From assembly GCA_964058845.1 (NCBI GenBank), contig CAXKVR010000034.1, forward strand, positions 682,001 to 746,000: a stretch of DNA of 64,000 bases. The letters are read 5' to 3'. The position numbers and the translations under genes were made by a program. Source of the stretch: Carex sylvatica. Its lineage: Eukaryota; Streptophyta; Magnoliopsida; Poales; Cyperaceae. Positions 33,922 through 46,228 of this stretch are shown piece after piece. The notes below the pieces were generated by a model that was not told the origin of the DNA, did not search any database, and saw nothing but the letters and a program-made list of their open reading frames with translations. Every line of letters begins with the position of its first letter. Position 1 is the first letter of the stretch.

Positions 33922-34623
33922 ATGTCGGATACCTCTGAAAATATTTCTGAAATCGCAACCTTGATTGAAAAATTAACCCAGCTCCTAACTCTACAACAAA
34001 ACCAATTGATAACTATGTAGCAAACCTCTCGAACACCTATACCACCACCGCAACCTAACCACTATGAAACAACCCTACATCCTAATATCGTTGCCATTAA
34101 ACTAGATGGAAAAAATTATTTCCTATGGTCACAAACTGTAAGGATGTACCTCAAAGCTCGTGAAAAACTGAAGCACATAACAGACTCTCCTCCGGCAGCC
34201 ACTGACCTGTTGTTCAACCGGTGGCATATTGAAGATATGGTGGTGAAGGGCTGGATATGCAACTCCCTCAATACCAACCTCTACGGCAAATTCCTTCGTT
34301 ATCCAACGGCTAAGGAGGTATGGGATGCAATAGCCACCACCTTCTATGATGGAAGCGATACTACTCAGGTATTCAAGTTAAATAAACATGTAAATAAGAT
34401 TAAACAAGAGGGTAGACCTGTAGAAGAGTAATATAATGAATTACAAGACATATGGTTGGAAATCGATTTCCGTCGCCCTAACCCTATGGTTTGTGCCATA
34501 GACATTGAAAAATTTGATAAATGTATCCAAGAATCCCGAGTGTATTCATTTCTGGATGGCCTTGATGATAAGCTCGATAATGAGCGTGCAAATGTTTTAC
34601 AAATGACCCCATTTCCAACTTAA
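33922..34623 (+). pseudogene. Copia gag fragment, interrupted and 3'-truncated
   Basis: Begins with an ATG after the primer site. The N-terminus (EKLTQLLTLQQNQ) resembles the gag start at 43649. A central region, WSQTVRMYLKAR to VWDAIATTFYDG, is the copia gag (UBN2/Retrotran_gag) type. Stops occur at 34018-34020 and 34429-34431, and the homology ends near 34623. Protease, integrase and RT are absent, so the element was truncated or broken. Confidence 0.8.
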
Positions 34624-36821
34624 TGCTCTAACCCGGTATTTTTAATGCTCTTTCCTCGTGTTTTTTTTTTCTTTTCTTTTGCTACATGATTATTATTTTC
34701 ATTTTTCTACTTATCGGTAAAATTAAGACAAATGAATAGGAAGTGAAAACCTACAATGCATTCATCAAGAAATTGATTAATAATCTACAAGATTGTGTAC
34801 ATGATTACTAATGGTCTCATGAAAAATATTTTTTTATCATGCAGTTCTCACACTGAATTTGATCTCTTATGATCAATTATTGGGCAGCCAAAACTTCGGA
34901 AATGAGAAACAAATGTTGCATAACATAAATAAAAGTTAGATCTTTTTGTTATTTTCTTTTTGAAGCTGAGTACTAAGTTTATAACTTTCCAAATGAAGTT
35001 AAAAATTGTATATGATGTAAAGGTTACAATTCTAGTCAAATTTGCTTTAAAATTTTTGTTAGCATTGCTCCTCTAGTCTTAAAAATTTACTGTACCTCTG
35101 CCCTTTATAATTTATTTCAGTAAATCTTCCATATTCAATACAAAGTTACAAACTCAATTGATGTGAGAATATTAAGAAGAAAGGCATGTTCAACTTAATT
35201 AAATTATCAGCATATATTCGGAAAACAGTCTATAGTTTCTTAAATAAAACATAATTCAAGATAGAATTGACACCAAATTAATCACAAAGAAGATTTAATT
35301 AATATTAAACTATCCATCTGGTGAAAATAATAATAATTTTAATAAAAGAGCAGTTTTATGCACACCATAATTGAGATCTACAATTAGCACTAAAAGAAAG
35401 AAAAAATAATTAAAATTTAAAATTTGAAAAATGCTTGGATCCGTCTTGGCAACTGGCATGGTAGGTGGCCTAATTAAGAGTTCTCAGAAGGAAAAAAAAA
35501 TAGCCAAAAAAGAAAGTAATAATAGAGAGAAAGAAAAAAAGAAAGCCTTGCTAGGTTGGTAACAATTATGTCTCTCTTATTCACAATGCAACCACAGAGA
35601 TCGACAAATAAGGATATTGTACGATTTTGACTTCAAATAAACTATACTGAATATGACATCCCCTTGCTTATATTTAGTTCATTTTTTTTTAACTTATATG
35701 ATTATTGCTCCCGAGTATGGTACACCAAAGTCACTTCGTTGATGTTCTCTTGTAATTTTTTATTTTTTTTTCAATGTTAGAATCCACTAGCAAGTAATTA
35801 CCCTGAACAATTAGTAAATTAGAGAACGATTTTGAGTGAGACAGAATTTTATTTTGAAATATAAGTATAATTTTATAATTTTTCAGAAATAGAAGCATAT
35901 TTTGGCGACTGAGACATAATTTTATAATTTTCTATGAAAAATATAAAAATAGAAGTATATTTTTTTTAATTGAATGGCATGTATATCCTTTGGCTCTATG
36001 TGACTGTGTCCCTGACATTACATGATATATCAGCATGAATATTTTATATCCAGGAAATGATAAATTTTAATTTATATTTTGAAAAATAAATAATTTGAAC
36101 TTTTCAGAAAATAAAATATAATGATCATTAAGTAGTTAGTAGTCTATAATGATAAGCATAATCCATACAGATTAACTATCCGAAGCATCAGTTGTGATTG
36201 TTATTGGTACGGATCATGAGATATTTCACGGGAGTGATTAAAGTATATTAAAATTTGATTAGTTTGATTATCAGCAATTAGTGAAATACTAAAAAAAAGT
36301 GTTACACTTTAGATTGATTGCAAAATACTATTAAGATCGTCAAAATTATTATCATTTGTTTATACTTTACTCAATAGATATCTCTCAAATCCCCTGCAGT
36401 AAATAGTGAGAAATAAAACCCCCTTTTCTTATTTTATTTTATTTTCTTTTTAATTAATTGAAAACTTATCTCACAAGTTACAAATTGCAATAACTCATAA
36501 TACACAATTAAACATCTCTCACACCTCATTAAAGTGTATATTTATCTAATGATGAACATTCTAATAACATGTTAGGAAATGGGAGCGGTGGAAATAATTT
36601 CAACTGGCTCGAACCGAAATCTATCCGATGTCTGATCTAAACCGTCTTATAATTGATGAAATTTGCAAGGTCAGATTTAAATATTTACTAGTTTCAACTA
36701 TTCAACCAATTTAAATCATCTGCACAAATCTTAATGTGATTCTCCGTGCAATGTCCATCAGAATCCCTCCTTGTGGAGAAAGATGATGGTCCATCTAGGT
36801 GGTGGTCGTTACCATATCCTA
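34624..36821. other. AT-rich intergenic sequence
   Basis: No gene, RNA or delimited transposon seen in 2.2 kb; the few open frames are short and AT-driven. Confidence 0.45.
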
Positions 36822-37970
36822 TGTCAATTTATTATCTATTTTTTCCGAAATTTTTATTAATACTAAAAAATTCTATCAAATTACTGAATTTATCTAATTT
36901 TGAGTTGAATTTTGAAAAATGTCCTATCCGGTTAATAAATAACCGGACTGATTGATTTTGTCCGGTTAATAACTAACCGGACAGGATCTAACTCATTTCA
37001 AGAATTTTGTAAAAATTAACCGGACTCAATCTATCCAACTTTTTTTTTTTTTACAAAACTGAAATTTTAAAAAAAAATTATATTGAAATATTATAAATAT
37101 TGAATATATTTCTTTAAAAATAGAAGGAATACAATATAATTTGATTTATTAGAAAGACTATAACAAATAATCCAGATCAACATTTTTCAAATCGGATTTT
37201 TCGCGGCTGTAAGAAAAATTAATATATTTCTTTATGTGTTATTGGAAAAAAATAAAAATACTTGGATTCTAAGTTATTGATCCCGGTTCAAAAGTCACTT
37301 CTAGGTAAATATAGAAAATATTATCATCCTTCTAGTACATTTAATTTCTAAAAAGTTGTATCTATTTTTGAAAAAAACATAAACTTTAAGTTATTTAATG
37401 ATTTTTATTTAAAAAAAAAATAGTTACAACTTTTTAAAAATTAAATGTACTAGAAGGATCACAATATTTTATGTTTTACCTATAAGTGGCTTTTGAACCA
37501 CAATTAATAACTCACATTCAAAATATTTTTTTTTTCAATAAAATATAAAGAAATATATTAATTTTTCTCATAGCCGCGAAAAATACGATCTGAAAAATGT
37601 TGATCCGGATTATTTGTTGCAGTCTTTCTAATAAATTAAATTATATTGTATTTCTTCTAGTTTCAAATAAATATATTCAATATTTCTAATATTTCAATAT
37701 AAAAAATAAAAAAATTCTGTTTTGTAAAAAAAAAAAAAAAAAGTTGGATAGATTGAGTCCGGTTAATTATTAACCAGACAAAATTATTGAAATGAGTTAG
37801 ATCCTGTCCGGTTAGTTATTAACCGGACAAAATCAATCAGTCCGGTTATTTATTAACTGGACAAGATATTTTTCAAAATCCAACTCAAAATTGGATTGAT
37901 TAAGTAATTTGATGATATAATTTTTCGGTATTAATAAAAATTTCGGCAATTTTTTTACGAAATAAATCAT
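36822..37970. repeat. Large fold-back palindrome, arms of about 555 bp
   Basis: The left arm (about 36822-37377) and right arm (about 37409-37970) are inverted copies with substitutions and small indels; the loop is about 30 bp. Matching landmarks: TTAATAAATAACCGGAC at 36930 pairs with GTCCGGTTATTTATTAA at 37840; CGCGGC at 37203 with GCCGCG at 37573; TTCTAGTACATTTAA at 37330 with TTAAATGTACTAGAA at 37440. Each arm holds several CCGGTTAATTATTAACCGG-like mini palindromes. No coding capacity. It looks like a fold-back or Mutator-type element, and a transcript would form a long hairpin. Confidence 0.8.
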
Positions 37971-39219
37971 AAATGATTTCGATCCAATGCATGTTCTTTG
38001 CTCAACCTTAGCAAGTCTAATCATTGAGAGGAATAAGAACCATGTGTTGTCTCCTTTTAAGTTGAATTTATAAAATGATGTTGCAATGAGGGAGATGGTG
38101 TGAAGGTGTTACTTGCCCGTTACCAAGCAACAAAAATGAATTCATATAACAGAGTACACTTACCAAATTATAAATTAGCATGCATGTGCCTATCAAATGA
38201 AATTTTATTCTATTAAATACAACCATTTATGTTAATATTAGAAACCCCGAGACATTAGAAATAAGTGTTGATTGGAAATGTAATCATATCGAATTTCAAA
38301 TCTACCATCTTTTACACAGAAAATAATATTTTAGTTATGAACTTTTAACGTAAATCTTAATTAGATTTACGGACCAAATGATATACTATATTATAAATTA
38401 TGTCTTTGCTTCATTTCTTTATTTTTATTTTTTTTTGCTAGTTGTCTATTTTGGATTATTAAGTTTGAAATTGAGCAAACTTCTTGCTGGTGCCATTAAT
38501 TAAATATAATATTGCACCCGTTGTACCCCATCAAAGTTGTAAAGACGTGCTTTATTTATGCTACATAATACAATAATAATAGAAATAAATTTTGCAATTA
38601 TCTGGCAGCAATGGTGGCGAAGGTCTGTGACCAAGAAATAAAAATGATTGTCACGTCAACAACTGATAAAATTAATTATACTGCTAGTGTCTCCTTGCAT
38701 TTAGGTAGGAAAGAAATATAAAAGAAATTTAATTACATCTAATTACATCAATTAAACTAATTTGTGGCCAGATCTCCACAGTTGACCTGATCTAACGGTT
38801 CAAAAGAGTAAGGAATAAAGGTGTGTTGATATTTAGCAGGTCTATATGCCCATTTTTTCTTTTGTCATGGAAAGAATATCAATTTCGACATCAAATTTAA
38901 TTGCAGTTAATGTAACCCTAACAAACGTTGTAATTTGAATAACTCTTAATTAAGTGTTTGTTTATTATCTGCAAATTTTCATGTCTTTGTATTTCTCTAA
39001 TTTGTGCTTCTTCTTTTTAACAAATGATAAATATATAAAAATACTTTATTATAATCCATATTTATTAGTTAATATTTTACTAAAAAATAAAATTAAGTTT
39101 TAAAGGCAAAGCAAAAAAAAAAAATCCTACCATCTTCAGATTCAGATGGTTAATTACTGAATTTTCTTTAATAAAAATATAATGTACTGTTGCATTATCA
39201 TATATATTTTTGTGGTGCT
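37971..39219. other. AT-rich intergenic sequence
   Basis: I see no gene or clear repeat between the palindrome and the MITE at 39220. Confidence 0.4.
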
Positions 39220-39536
39220 TGACAATAATTGCCGAAAATTTTAAATATACCATACCCAAAAAAATAAACCAAGCAATTATGTTTTCTAAAAAATTCGAAT
39301 TTTGACACGGCCACATCTCTAGGTGCGGCCACTTTTCTGCGGGCCGCATCTACGGGATGTGGCCCATTTTTTTTTTCTTCTCGTGCGACAATTCAATCTG
39401 AACGGAAAAAAAGGTGGCTGCATGTCGCACCTAAGAGATGTGGACATGTCAAAATTCAAATTTTTCAGAAAACGTAATTGTTTGATTTTTTTTTTTTCAA
39501 ATATGGTATTTTTAAAAATTACGGCAATAATTGACA
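39220..39536. mobile_element. MITE with about 115-bp inverted ends (family shared with 2076-2396)
   Basis: The left end TTGACAATAATTGCCG is the near complement of the right end CGGCAATAATTGACA. The arms continue through TTTTCTAAAAAATTCG / TTTTTCAGAAAA and GACACGGCCACATCTC / GATGTGGACATGTC. The centre has the T-run and TCTCGTGCG...TTCAATCTGAACGG words also found at 2230-2290. It lies about 240 bp upstream of fucosyltransferase copy 1. Confidence 0.7.
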
Positions 39537-39774
39537 TGCCCTTGGGTTAGGCATCTTTGTGCTGTTGTGCATTGTTCCAACTAACACTAACATGCTGTGT
39601 GGGGTCCACTGTCCAGGAATTAACAAAAACATCACAAATTCCTTTTATTTTATTTTTAATAAATTCATTCTCAAATGAAATCATGTACCTTGTACGACCA
39701 TTTAAATGTAAAACGGTTGCTCTCTCTTCATCCCGCCATGACCAAAATAACATCTCCCTAAAAAACATTCCATC

Positions 39775-41769
39775 ATGACTCCACCCTCCTCCTTCAATCC
39801 CAATTTCAGGTATCTCGCCCCGATCCTCGGCTTTGTGCTCCTCTGTACTCTGTTTCTTTTCTCAAATCTCAATTTCTCGACCTACACGATATCACCAGCC
39901 TTGGACCCCTCTGTTTCATCTCCAGTTATTACCACCATCTCTCTCTCTAACCCTTCTCCAGTTGGCCTCACAGCCGTTGATTCCATCGGATCAAGACCGA
40001 AAGAGACCTTTTCTGACCTTATCGCAACCTTTGACCGGTGGGATAAAGAGGTTGGTTGTGACCGGTTTCAGGCGAAATTTAAGGGATGGAAGGTCAATGC
40101 ATCAGCTGTGCAGGAGATCGACCGGCATGACTGCTCCGAGCTGAAGATGTCGCACACAAGTGTGTATGTAAAATTGGCCTCATGGGTCCCAGATATACTT
40201 GACGGGTTGTATCAGTGCCGGTGCGGGTTGAGTTGTCTATGGACCCGCAACGAGGCTCTTGCCGACAAAGCGGATCTGTGGCTTTGGGTTACATTTCATC
40301 TTCAAAATGTAATATTTATTTCCATGTCTATCTCATAATTAATTAAAAGTGGAATAATAAATGTTCATGTATAGTAGTACTGTTAACATTTAGCAAACAG
40401 ACAGGCCTTGTCACTATTTTCAAGAAAAATAAAACATTTAGCAAACAATTTGTGGGGTTAGCTAACTTGGATTTTGCATTTTTCTTTTCTTTCTTATTTT
40501 TTTTTTGTGGAAATCGGACGCGTAGTGTCTTAGAAATTCAACTGCCGAGCTAATATAGACAGAAAGATCAATTTTAAACTTTCAAATGATTTGAATCTTC
40601 AAATTCAATCAACCTTTGGTCAAAGATATTTGTGGATAAACTTCATATTTCGTTGTCTTCTTGCAGTCCAAAATTGAAAATCTGTGTAGAGAAAGTGTCC
40701 TCTTTTTTATCTTTTGAAAATTCAACCTTCTTTTAAATAGCGATTGTTTTACTGATAAAATTAATTATTGCTTAATGTTACTTGCAAAGGAGCGTCACCA
40801 TCCATAAGAAATTGCTAGAACATGTTTTTCAAATCATCCAAAAATGAATTTCTTTTCCACGTAAACAGCAGCATTACAATCAATCGAAATATATATCTGA
40901 CTTTAATACCCGATTTAAATAACAGAGAACAGAAGGGGATCCTCTTCATGCATTCTTCCAAATCGAGGCACCAAGATGGCGATCAGGGCATGAGGATATT
41001 TTCATCAGCTATCACGCAAGCAGCGAAGTCCAAGCAACATATGCCGGCAAATTCTTTCGCATGCACCGCAGTTACACCGTGCCCAACAACAAGCGTGATG
41101 TAAGTACTTGCACATTCCAATCAATAAATATTTCATTTAAAGGATAATATTGTTCATTTTTTAATCAAGTATCCCTCTTGCTAATTGCAGGATGTATTAG
41201 TCTATTGGTCTTCGTCCAATTGTCTCCCGCACCGTGACGAGACCGCCAAGAAATTTCTCTCTCTAGTCTCTCACCACTCCATGGGCAAATGCCTAAACAA
41301 TGTCGGCAGCGGCGACATGGCACTAACTTTCTATCCCGATTGCAAGATGGAGGAAAACCCGATTCCACACTGGTGGGACCACCTCCATTGTGCCATGTCA
41401 CACTACAAATTCGTGTTGGCCATAGAGAACACATTCACTGAGAGCTATGTTACAGAAAAGCTCTTTTACGCATTGGATGTCGGTGCAGTGCCGATCTACT
41501 TCGGTGCGCCAAATGTATGGGATTTGGTCCCGCCTAACTCAATCATAGACGCATCCAAGTTCAAGTCCATAGAAGAGTTAGCAGACTACGTGAAGGCGGT
41601 TGGAGAAGATCCAGTGGCATATGCCGAGTTTCATGCTTGGCGCCGGTGTGGTGTGTTGGGGAATTATGGAAAAGTACGGGATGCTAGTCTCGACACATTG
41701 CCGTGCCGGTTGTGTGAGGAAGCTAGTGTCCGAGGCGGGAGGAAGGCGCCACTAAGAACACCGTCATAA
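39775..41769 (+). CDS. FUT13-like alpha-1,4-fucosyltransferase, copy 1 (3 exons)
   Basis: Exons 39775-40308, 40926-41099, 41191-41769 (all phase 0), 428 residues against about 400 for Arabidopsis FUT13. It belongs to GT10. A short cytoplasmic tail and one membrane segment (about 12-31) suggest a type II Golgi protein. Then come a stem, the CRCGLSCLWTRNEALAD Cys-rich segment (end of exon 1) and the catalytic part in exon 3: VYWSSSNCLPHRD, HHSMGKCLNNVG, WWDHLHCAMSHYKF, NTFTESYVTEKLFYALD, VPIYFGAPNVWD, and the C-terminal RRCGVLGNYGK...LPCRLCEEA. The family adds fucose from GDP-fucose to GlcNAc of Gal-beta-1,3-GlcNAc ends of N-glycans, giving Lewis-a. This copy is the most diverged of the four and closest in detail to FUT13 (ALD, AMSHYKF). 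The end of exon 1 (LWLWVTFHLQN) is unlike copies 2-4. Confidence 0.88.
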
Positions 41770-42777
41770 TAGGTCTAATGCACATTATTCAAATTAGATA
41801 AATTCAATATGTTATAAATTCCATGGTTTGATTTGAGGATCCCTGTATAATAAATTCTCCATAGACTTGAAAGAATTTTTGGTATGCACTAATGCTTCAA
41901 AAATGACTTCAACAACCTATGGATTTTACATATACTTTGAAAAAGGGATCAAAACATCAGCTTGTAGTTTCATATATAGGTTATCGAATTCAATTGAGCC
42001 TCTTGCCAAAACACAATTTAAGTTATTATTATTATTATTATTTTAAATGCTGACAGTGGCTGTCAGTTACAAGACACAATTTAATTTTCATGTTGTAGAA
42101 TTCTTTTATGACTTGTAATATTGACTTTGGGATACTAAAAAATTGGTTGCTATTTATCATCAGTATGCAATATTATCTAGAGTGATAGAGATAATAGTAT
42201 GATCTGCTTCAACTTTGAAGGCAGTGTATATAATTATTGTTCATCAGATACAGGTTTCCACAATTTTATAACACATCTATGCAAATATATAGCCTATTTG
42301 AGTTTCTTAGTAGGATTGAAAATTGAATTTCCAGAAATAAAAAATACATCTAGACTTATATCTAGCTTTCTAGATAATTGACATGGCCCAACTGCTATTT
42401 ATGATTCAAATTAGATTTTAGCCTCATAGCGCAATGGTGTGTATTGAATAATAGTAAATCACGGACCACATTTGTTGTCAGAATTTGTGCAATAGTTTGC
42501 ACCGCATCAGGCCCGGTACATGGCCCTTTTTCCTACTAAGCTATTTCTTGGAGAGCTCCTACGGAGATAGGAAATTCCCTGAGAAAGCTGTTAGTGACAG
42601 GTGAACTCACATTGGCCCAAATGGAAGATGAGAAAATGATAGAGAGATTCGGCATGGTGCTCACTGAACCCTCATAATATCTAATAAGTCGAGTTATTGA
42701 AAACGTCAGCACTTAAAAAGAGGATAAAAAAATAACATTCCCCACTAAAGAGGATAGATTTCTACCAAAATATAGTC
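41770..42777. other. Intergenic region after fucosyltransferase copy 1
   Basis: The 3' UTR of copy 1, then AT-rich sequence including an ATT trinucleotide repeat at 42025-42042. No gene is supported. Confidence 0.4.
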
Positions 42778-43232
42778 ATCTCAACTAGGGGCGCACAATA
42801 AACTCATGGCTCATAAGTCATTTAGAATCAATTTAGATTCAACTCACTAACAGTTCAAGTTGAAACTAACTCGAGTTCATTGATTCGATTGTCTTATGAG
42901 TTGAATTCAAGTTGCTCTTAACTCGATTTGAAATCAACTTGATTGACTCATTGACTTGGTAAACTATATAATGTTTTATTATACTTTGTACTATTCAGTA
43001 ATTTGATAAATTTTGTAATATTTAATTATGTATTTGCCACCGTTTCATTATGTAAAGTTTTGTACTATTTAATTATGCATTTGTCATCGTTTAGAATCAA
43101 TTTAGATTCAACTCGCTAACAATTCGAGTTGAAACTGACTCGAGTTCATTGATTCGGTTGTCTCACGAGTTGAATTCAAGTTGCTCCTAACTCGGTTTGG
43201 AATCAACTTGATTGACTTATTGACTTGGTAAA

Positions 43233-43562
43233 TGTTGAAGTTGCAAGCTAATACGCCACATCAGATCCAGAAGGGAATGAAGAAAGAAATCAACATAGAT
43301 TGTTTGGTTAATATATGGCTGGACGAAATCTTTTTTATTTCATTTCTTTATTATATTTGATTGGTGTGTAATTTACTTTCAAGCTTAGATTGATTCTAAT
43401 TTGTTTCTTAAATAAGAGAGGTCAGCTGTGTACCTCCATGATGGATATAAATATTCTATATACAAAGAGATAACCATGTAAGAAAAAAAATATTGATTGA
43501 AATAAACAAAGGGAGGGAAGGGAGTTTCATAGGAGTCTTGTGTTCTATTATTATTTTTGTCA
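43233..43562 (+). repeat. 5' LTR of the nested copia element (330 bp)
   Basis: Bounded TG...CA; nearly identical to the 3' LTR by eye, with scattered single-base differences (for example TACGCC versus TACACC near the start, and AGAAGGG versus AGAAGG). Confidence 0.92.
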
Positions 43563-43648
43563 TAGTATCAGAGCAATGATCGATCCGAAAACCTCAACAT
43601 TCTAAGACCTCACCAATAATCTCTTCCACCAATAATCTTTTTTTTATC

Positions 43649-45357
43649 ATGAGTGAACTTGAAGCTAGTTCTCACTCCTCACGAGATGAGAACACAGCAG
43701 CATTGTTGGAGAAATTAACCCAACTTGTTGCACTACAACAAACTCAAATTATGGCAATTCAACAAAAGATAGCAGTGGCAACATCTGAAACAGTGGATGA
43801 AAGGCAGCAGGGACTTACATGGGCGCATCCAACTCAACCACATGGACCAGCTGATAGGCAAGTCCAACGTTTGGTCCAGGCCGAAGTTGGATATGGGACA
43901 GGTTCAGTTGCCCTTCATGCTGCAGGTAGTTTTATAAACCAAAATAACTCAGAACAAAGTAAATTTCTTGATATTTGTACTATTGAAAAATAAGAATGGG
44001 TTATAGACTCAGAAGCTACGGACCACATGACTTACTCAGAAAAGGACTTTAAGTTAAGAAGACATAAACGAAAAAATGGTATTCTTAATGCAAACGGAAT
44101 TGAGTATCCAGTAAATAGAGCAGGAGATGTACCTATTTCTAAGAATCTTACCCTTACAATCACCTTACTCGTACCTTCTCTATCTACAAAATTGATTTCT
44201 ATTGGACAATTAACTTTATAACGAAATAGTGTAGCTCTCATGTTTCCAAATCATTGTGTTTTTTAGGATATCCTCACGAAGGAGATCATTGGTTGTGGTA
44301 CTAAGCGAGATAGATTGTATTACTTGGAGGAGATGAAGACTGGAAACTCATTACTATCAACAACTGATTCGAAACAATTGAGAGAGCAAGTTTTGTTGTG
44401 GCATAGGAGATTAGGGCATCTCTCATTCGGGTACATGAGAAAACTCTCACCTCATTTATTTTCTGGTTTAAATGAACAATTGGTTTGTGAAACATGTATT
44501 AAGACTAAAAATCATCGTACAACTTATCTTGATAGTTATCATAAAAGCCTTCTTCCTTTTGATTTAGTTCATACTGATGTTTGGGGACCATCCCCGGTTG
44601 TCTCAAAATCTGGTTGTCGATGGTTTATTCTTTTTACTAATGACTGTACACGGATGACATGGCTTTATTTACTCAAAACTAAGGATGAAGTAACGAAAGT
44701 GTTTCAAGATTTTTTTAACATGATAAAAACTCAGTTTGAAAAAGAGATAAAAGTTGTAAGAAGCGATAATGGGACAAAATATGTAAATAAAAATATGCAT
44801 AATTTCTTTAAAGATAAAGGGATTATACATGAGACCTCGTGTGTGGGAACCCCTGAACAAAATAGAGTAGCAGAGAGGAAAAATAGGCATATTCTCGAAA
44901 CTGCTCGATCAATATTGTTTGAGAGTAATATGCCTCCGATTTTTTGGGATAATGTTGTGTCTTTTGCAATTTATGTAATTAATCGTACACCAATTCGAGT
45001 ACATGATTACAAAACTCCTCTTCAAATGTTATCCTCTCATATAAGAATTCTGTCTGTTTTAAATTTACCTCCTAAAATTTTCGGGTGCATTGCATATGTG
45101 CATGTTCAAAAGATTTTTCAGTCCAAATTAGAACCTTGTGCACAAAAATGTGTTTTCTTAGAATTCGGTACACATCAAAAAGGGTATAAATATAATAATC
45201 CAAACACGAGAAAATTATTTACAACTATGGATGTCACATTTTTAGAAGGTGAATATTTTTTTAAACAAACTGAAAGTCCAACTCAGGAGGAGAATCGGGT
45301 AGAATTGGATTTCTCTGATTTACATTTCTTAAATGAGACCTATGCCCACAATATTGT
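43649..45357 (+). pseudogene. Copia gag start, protease remnant and integrase (left half of the pol region)
   Basis: The gag N-terminus 43649-43993 opens with an ATG and then passes, by an apparent deletion, into a protease remnant whose active-site region reads DSEATDHMT, with Glu where the usual DSGAT has Gly. Pre-integrase and integrase follow (44315-45357): RRLGHLSFGYM, CETCIKTKNHR, HTDVWGP, RSDNGTKY and [15 protein letters not shown] are visible. This segment is open for over 340 codons up to the point where the solo LTR interrupts it at 45358. Confidence 0.85.
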
Positions 45358-45508
45358 TATACTAAATGCACCACTAATCGCTTAAAATTAAAAAATAATT
45401 GCGATTAAAAGTAAATAAATTAGTTTAGAGAAATTTGACACGCGGAGTGTTAACAGAGTTCGACAAAATAAAGGCCTACATCTCCGGGGCGTCGCAACCT
45501 CTTATAGG

Positions 45509-46228
45509 TAGAGGTTTGCAAATACCCCTGGTGGGCGGACCCGACCCGTACACGCCCGTGCCCGGTACCCGGGGTACCCGTGCCCGAGCCCGGGTATGGG
45601 TCGGGTAAACGGGTACGGGTAAAAAACGGGTAGGGTACGGTTATTTGGTTCAAAACCTGAGCAAACCCGGTCCGATTTACGCCCGACCCGACCCGACCCG
45701 ACCCGACTCGACCGGACCCGACCCGACCCGACCCGACTCGACCGGACCCGACCCGACCGGACCCGACCCGACCCGACCCGACTCGACCCGACCCGACCCG
45801 ACCCGACCCGTACCCGACCTGTACCCGACCCCGTACCCGACCCGTACCCGTTAAAAAATTCAGAAAAATTCAAAAAAATTCAAAAAAATTCAAAAAAATT
45901 CAAAAAAATTCAAAAAAAATTCAAAAAAAATTCAAAAAAATTTAAAAAAATTCAAAAAAATTTGAAAAAATTCAAATTTTTTTGAAATTTCGAATTTGCC
46001 GCCTAAAAAAAAAAAAAAAAAAACAGGTACCCGACCCGGACCGCCCTACCCGTGCCGGGTACCACGGGCACGGGTATAACTCGGGTAGGGTACGGGTTTT
46101 GAAAAATATACCCGAGTATACTCGACCCGAGATACCCGTTTACCCGACCTACCCGTACCCGACCCAAACCCGTACCCGACCCCGGGTACGCCCGGTCCGT
46201 CCGAACCCGGTCCGAGAGCAGCCCACTA
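45509..46228. mobile_element. Non-autonomous hAT element rich in CCCGA/CGGGT repeats (innermost layer)
   Basis: Left end TAGAGGTTTGC, right end GCAGCCCACTA (complement TAGTGGGCTGC). A perfect 8-bp duplication CTTATAGG lies at 45501-45508 and 46229-46236. The 720-bp interior has a long CCCGA(C) tandem array (about 45670-45850), TACCCG words on both sides, and TTCAAAAAAA repeats at 45857-45975. No transposase. It sits inside the solo LTR, so it is the youngest of the four layers. Confidence 0.9.
45670..45850. repeat. CCCGA tandem array
   Basis: About thirty near-perfect CCCGA pentamers, with occasional CTCGA, CCGGA and CCCGT variants, ending in ACCCGTACCCG words. The open frames across it on both strands are products of the repeat. 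Confidence 0.92.

Noticed and set aside
45502..45873. Open frames on both strands across the CCCGA array (Gly/Ser/Arg/Val- and Pro/Asp/Arg-rich)
   Set aside because: They are simple translations of a pentamer tandem repeat inside a hAT element, with no domain and no start context.
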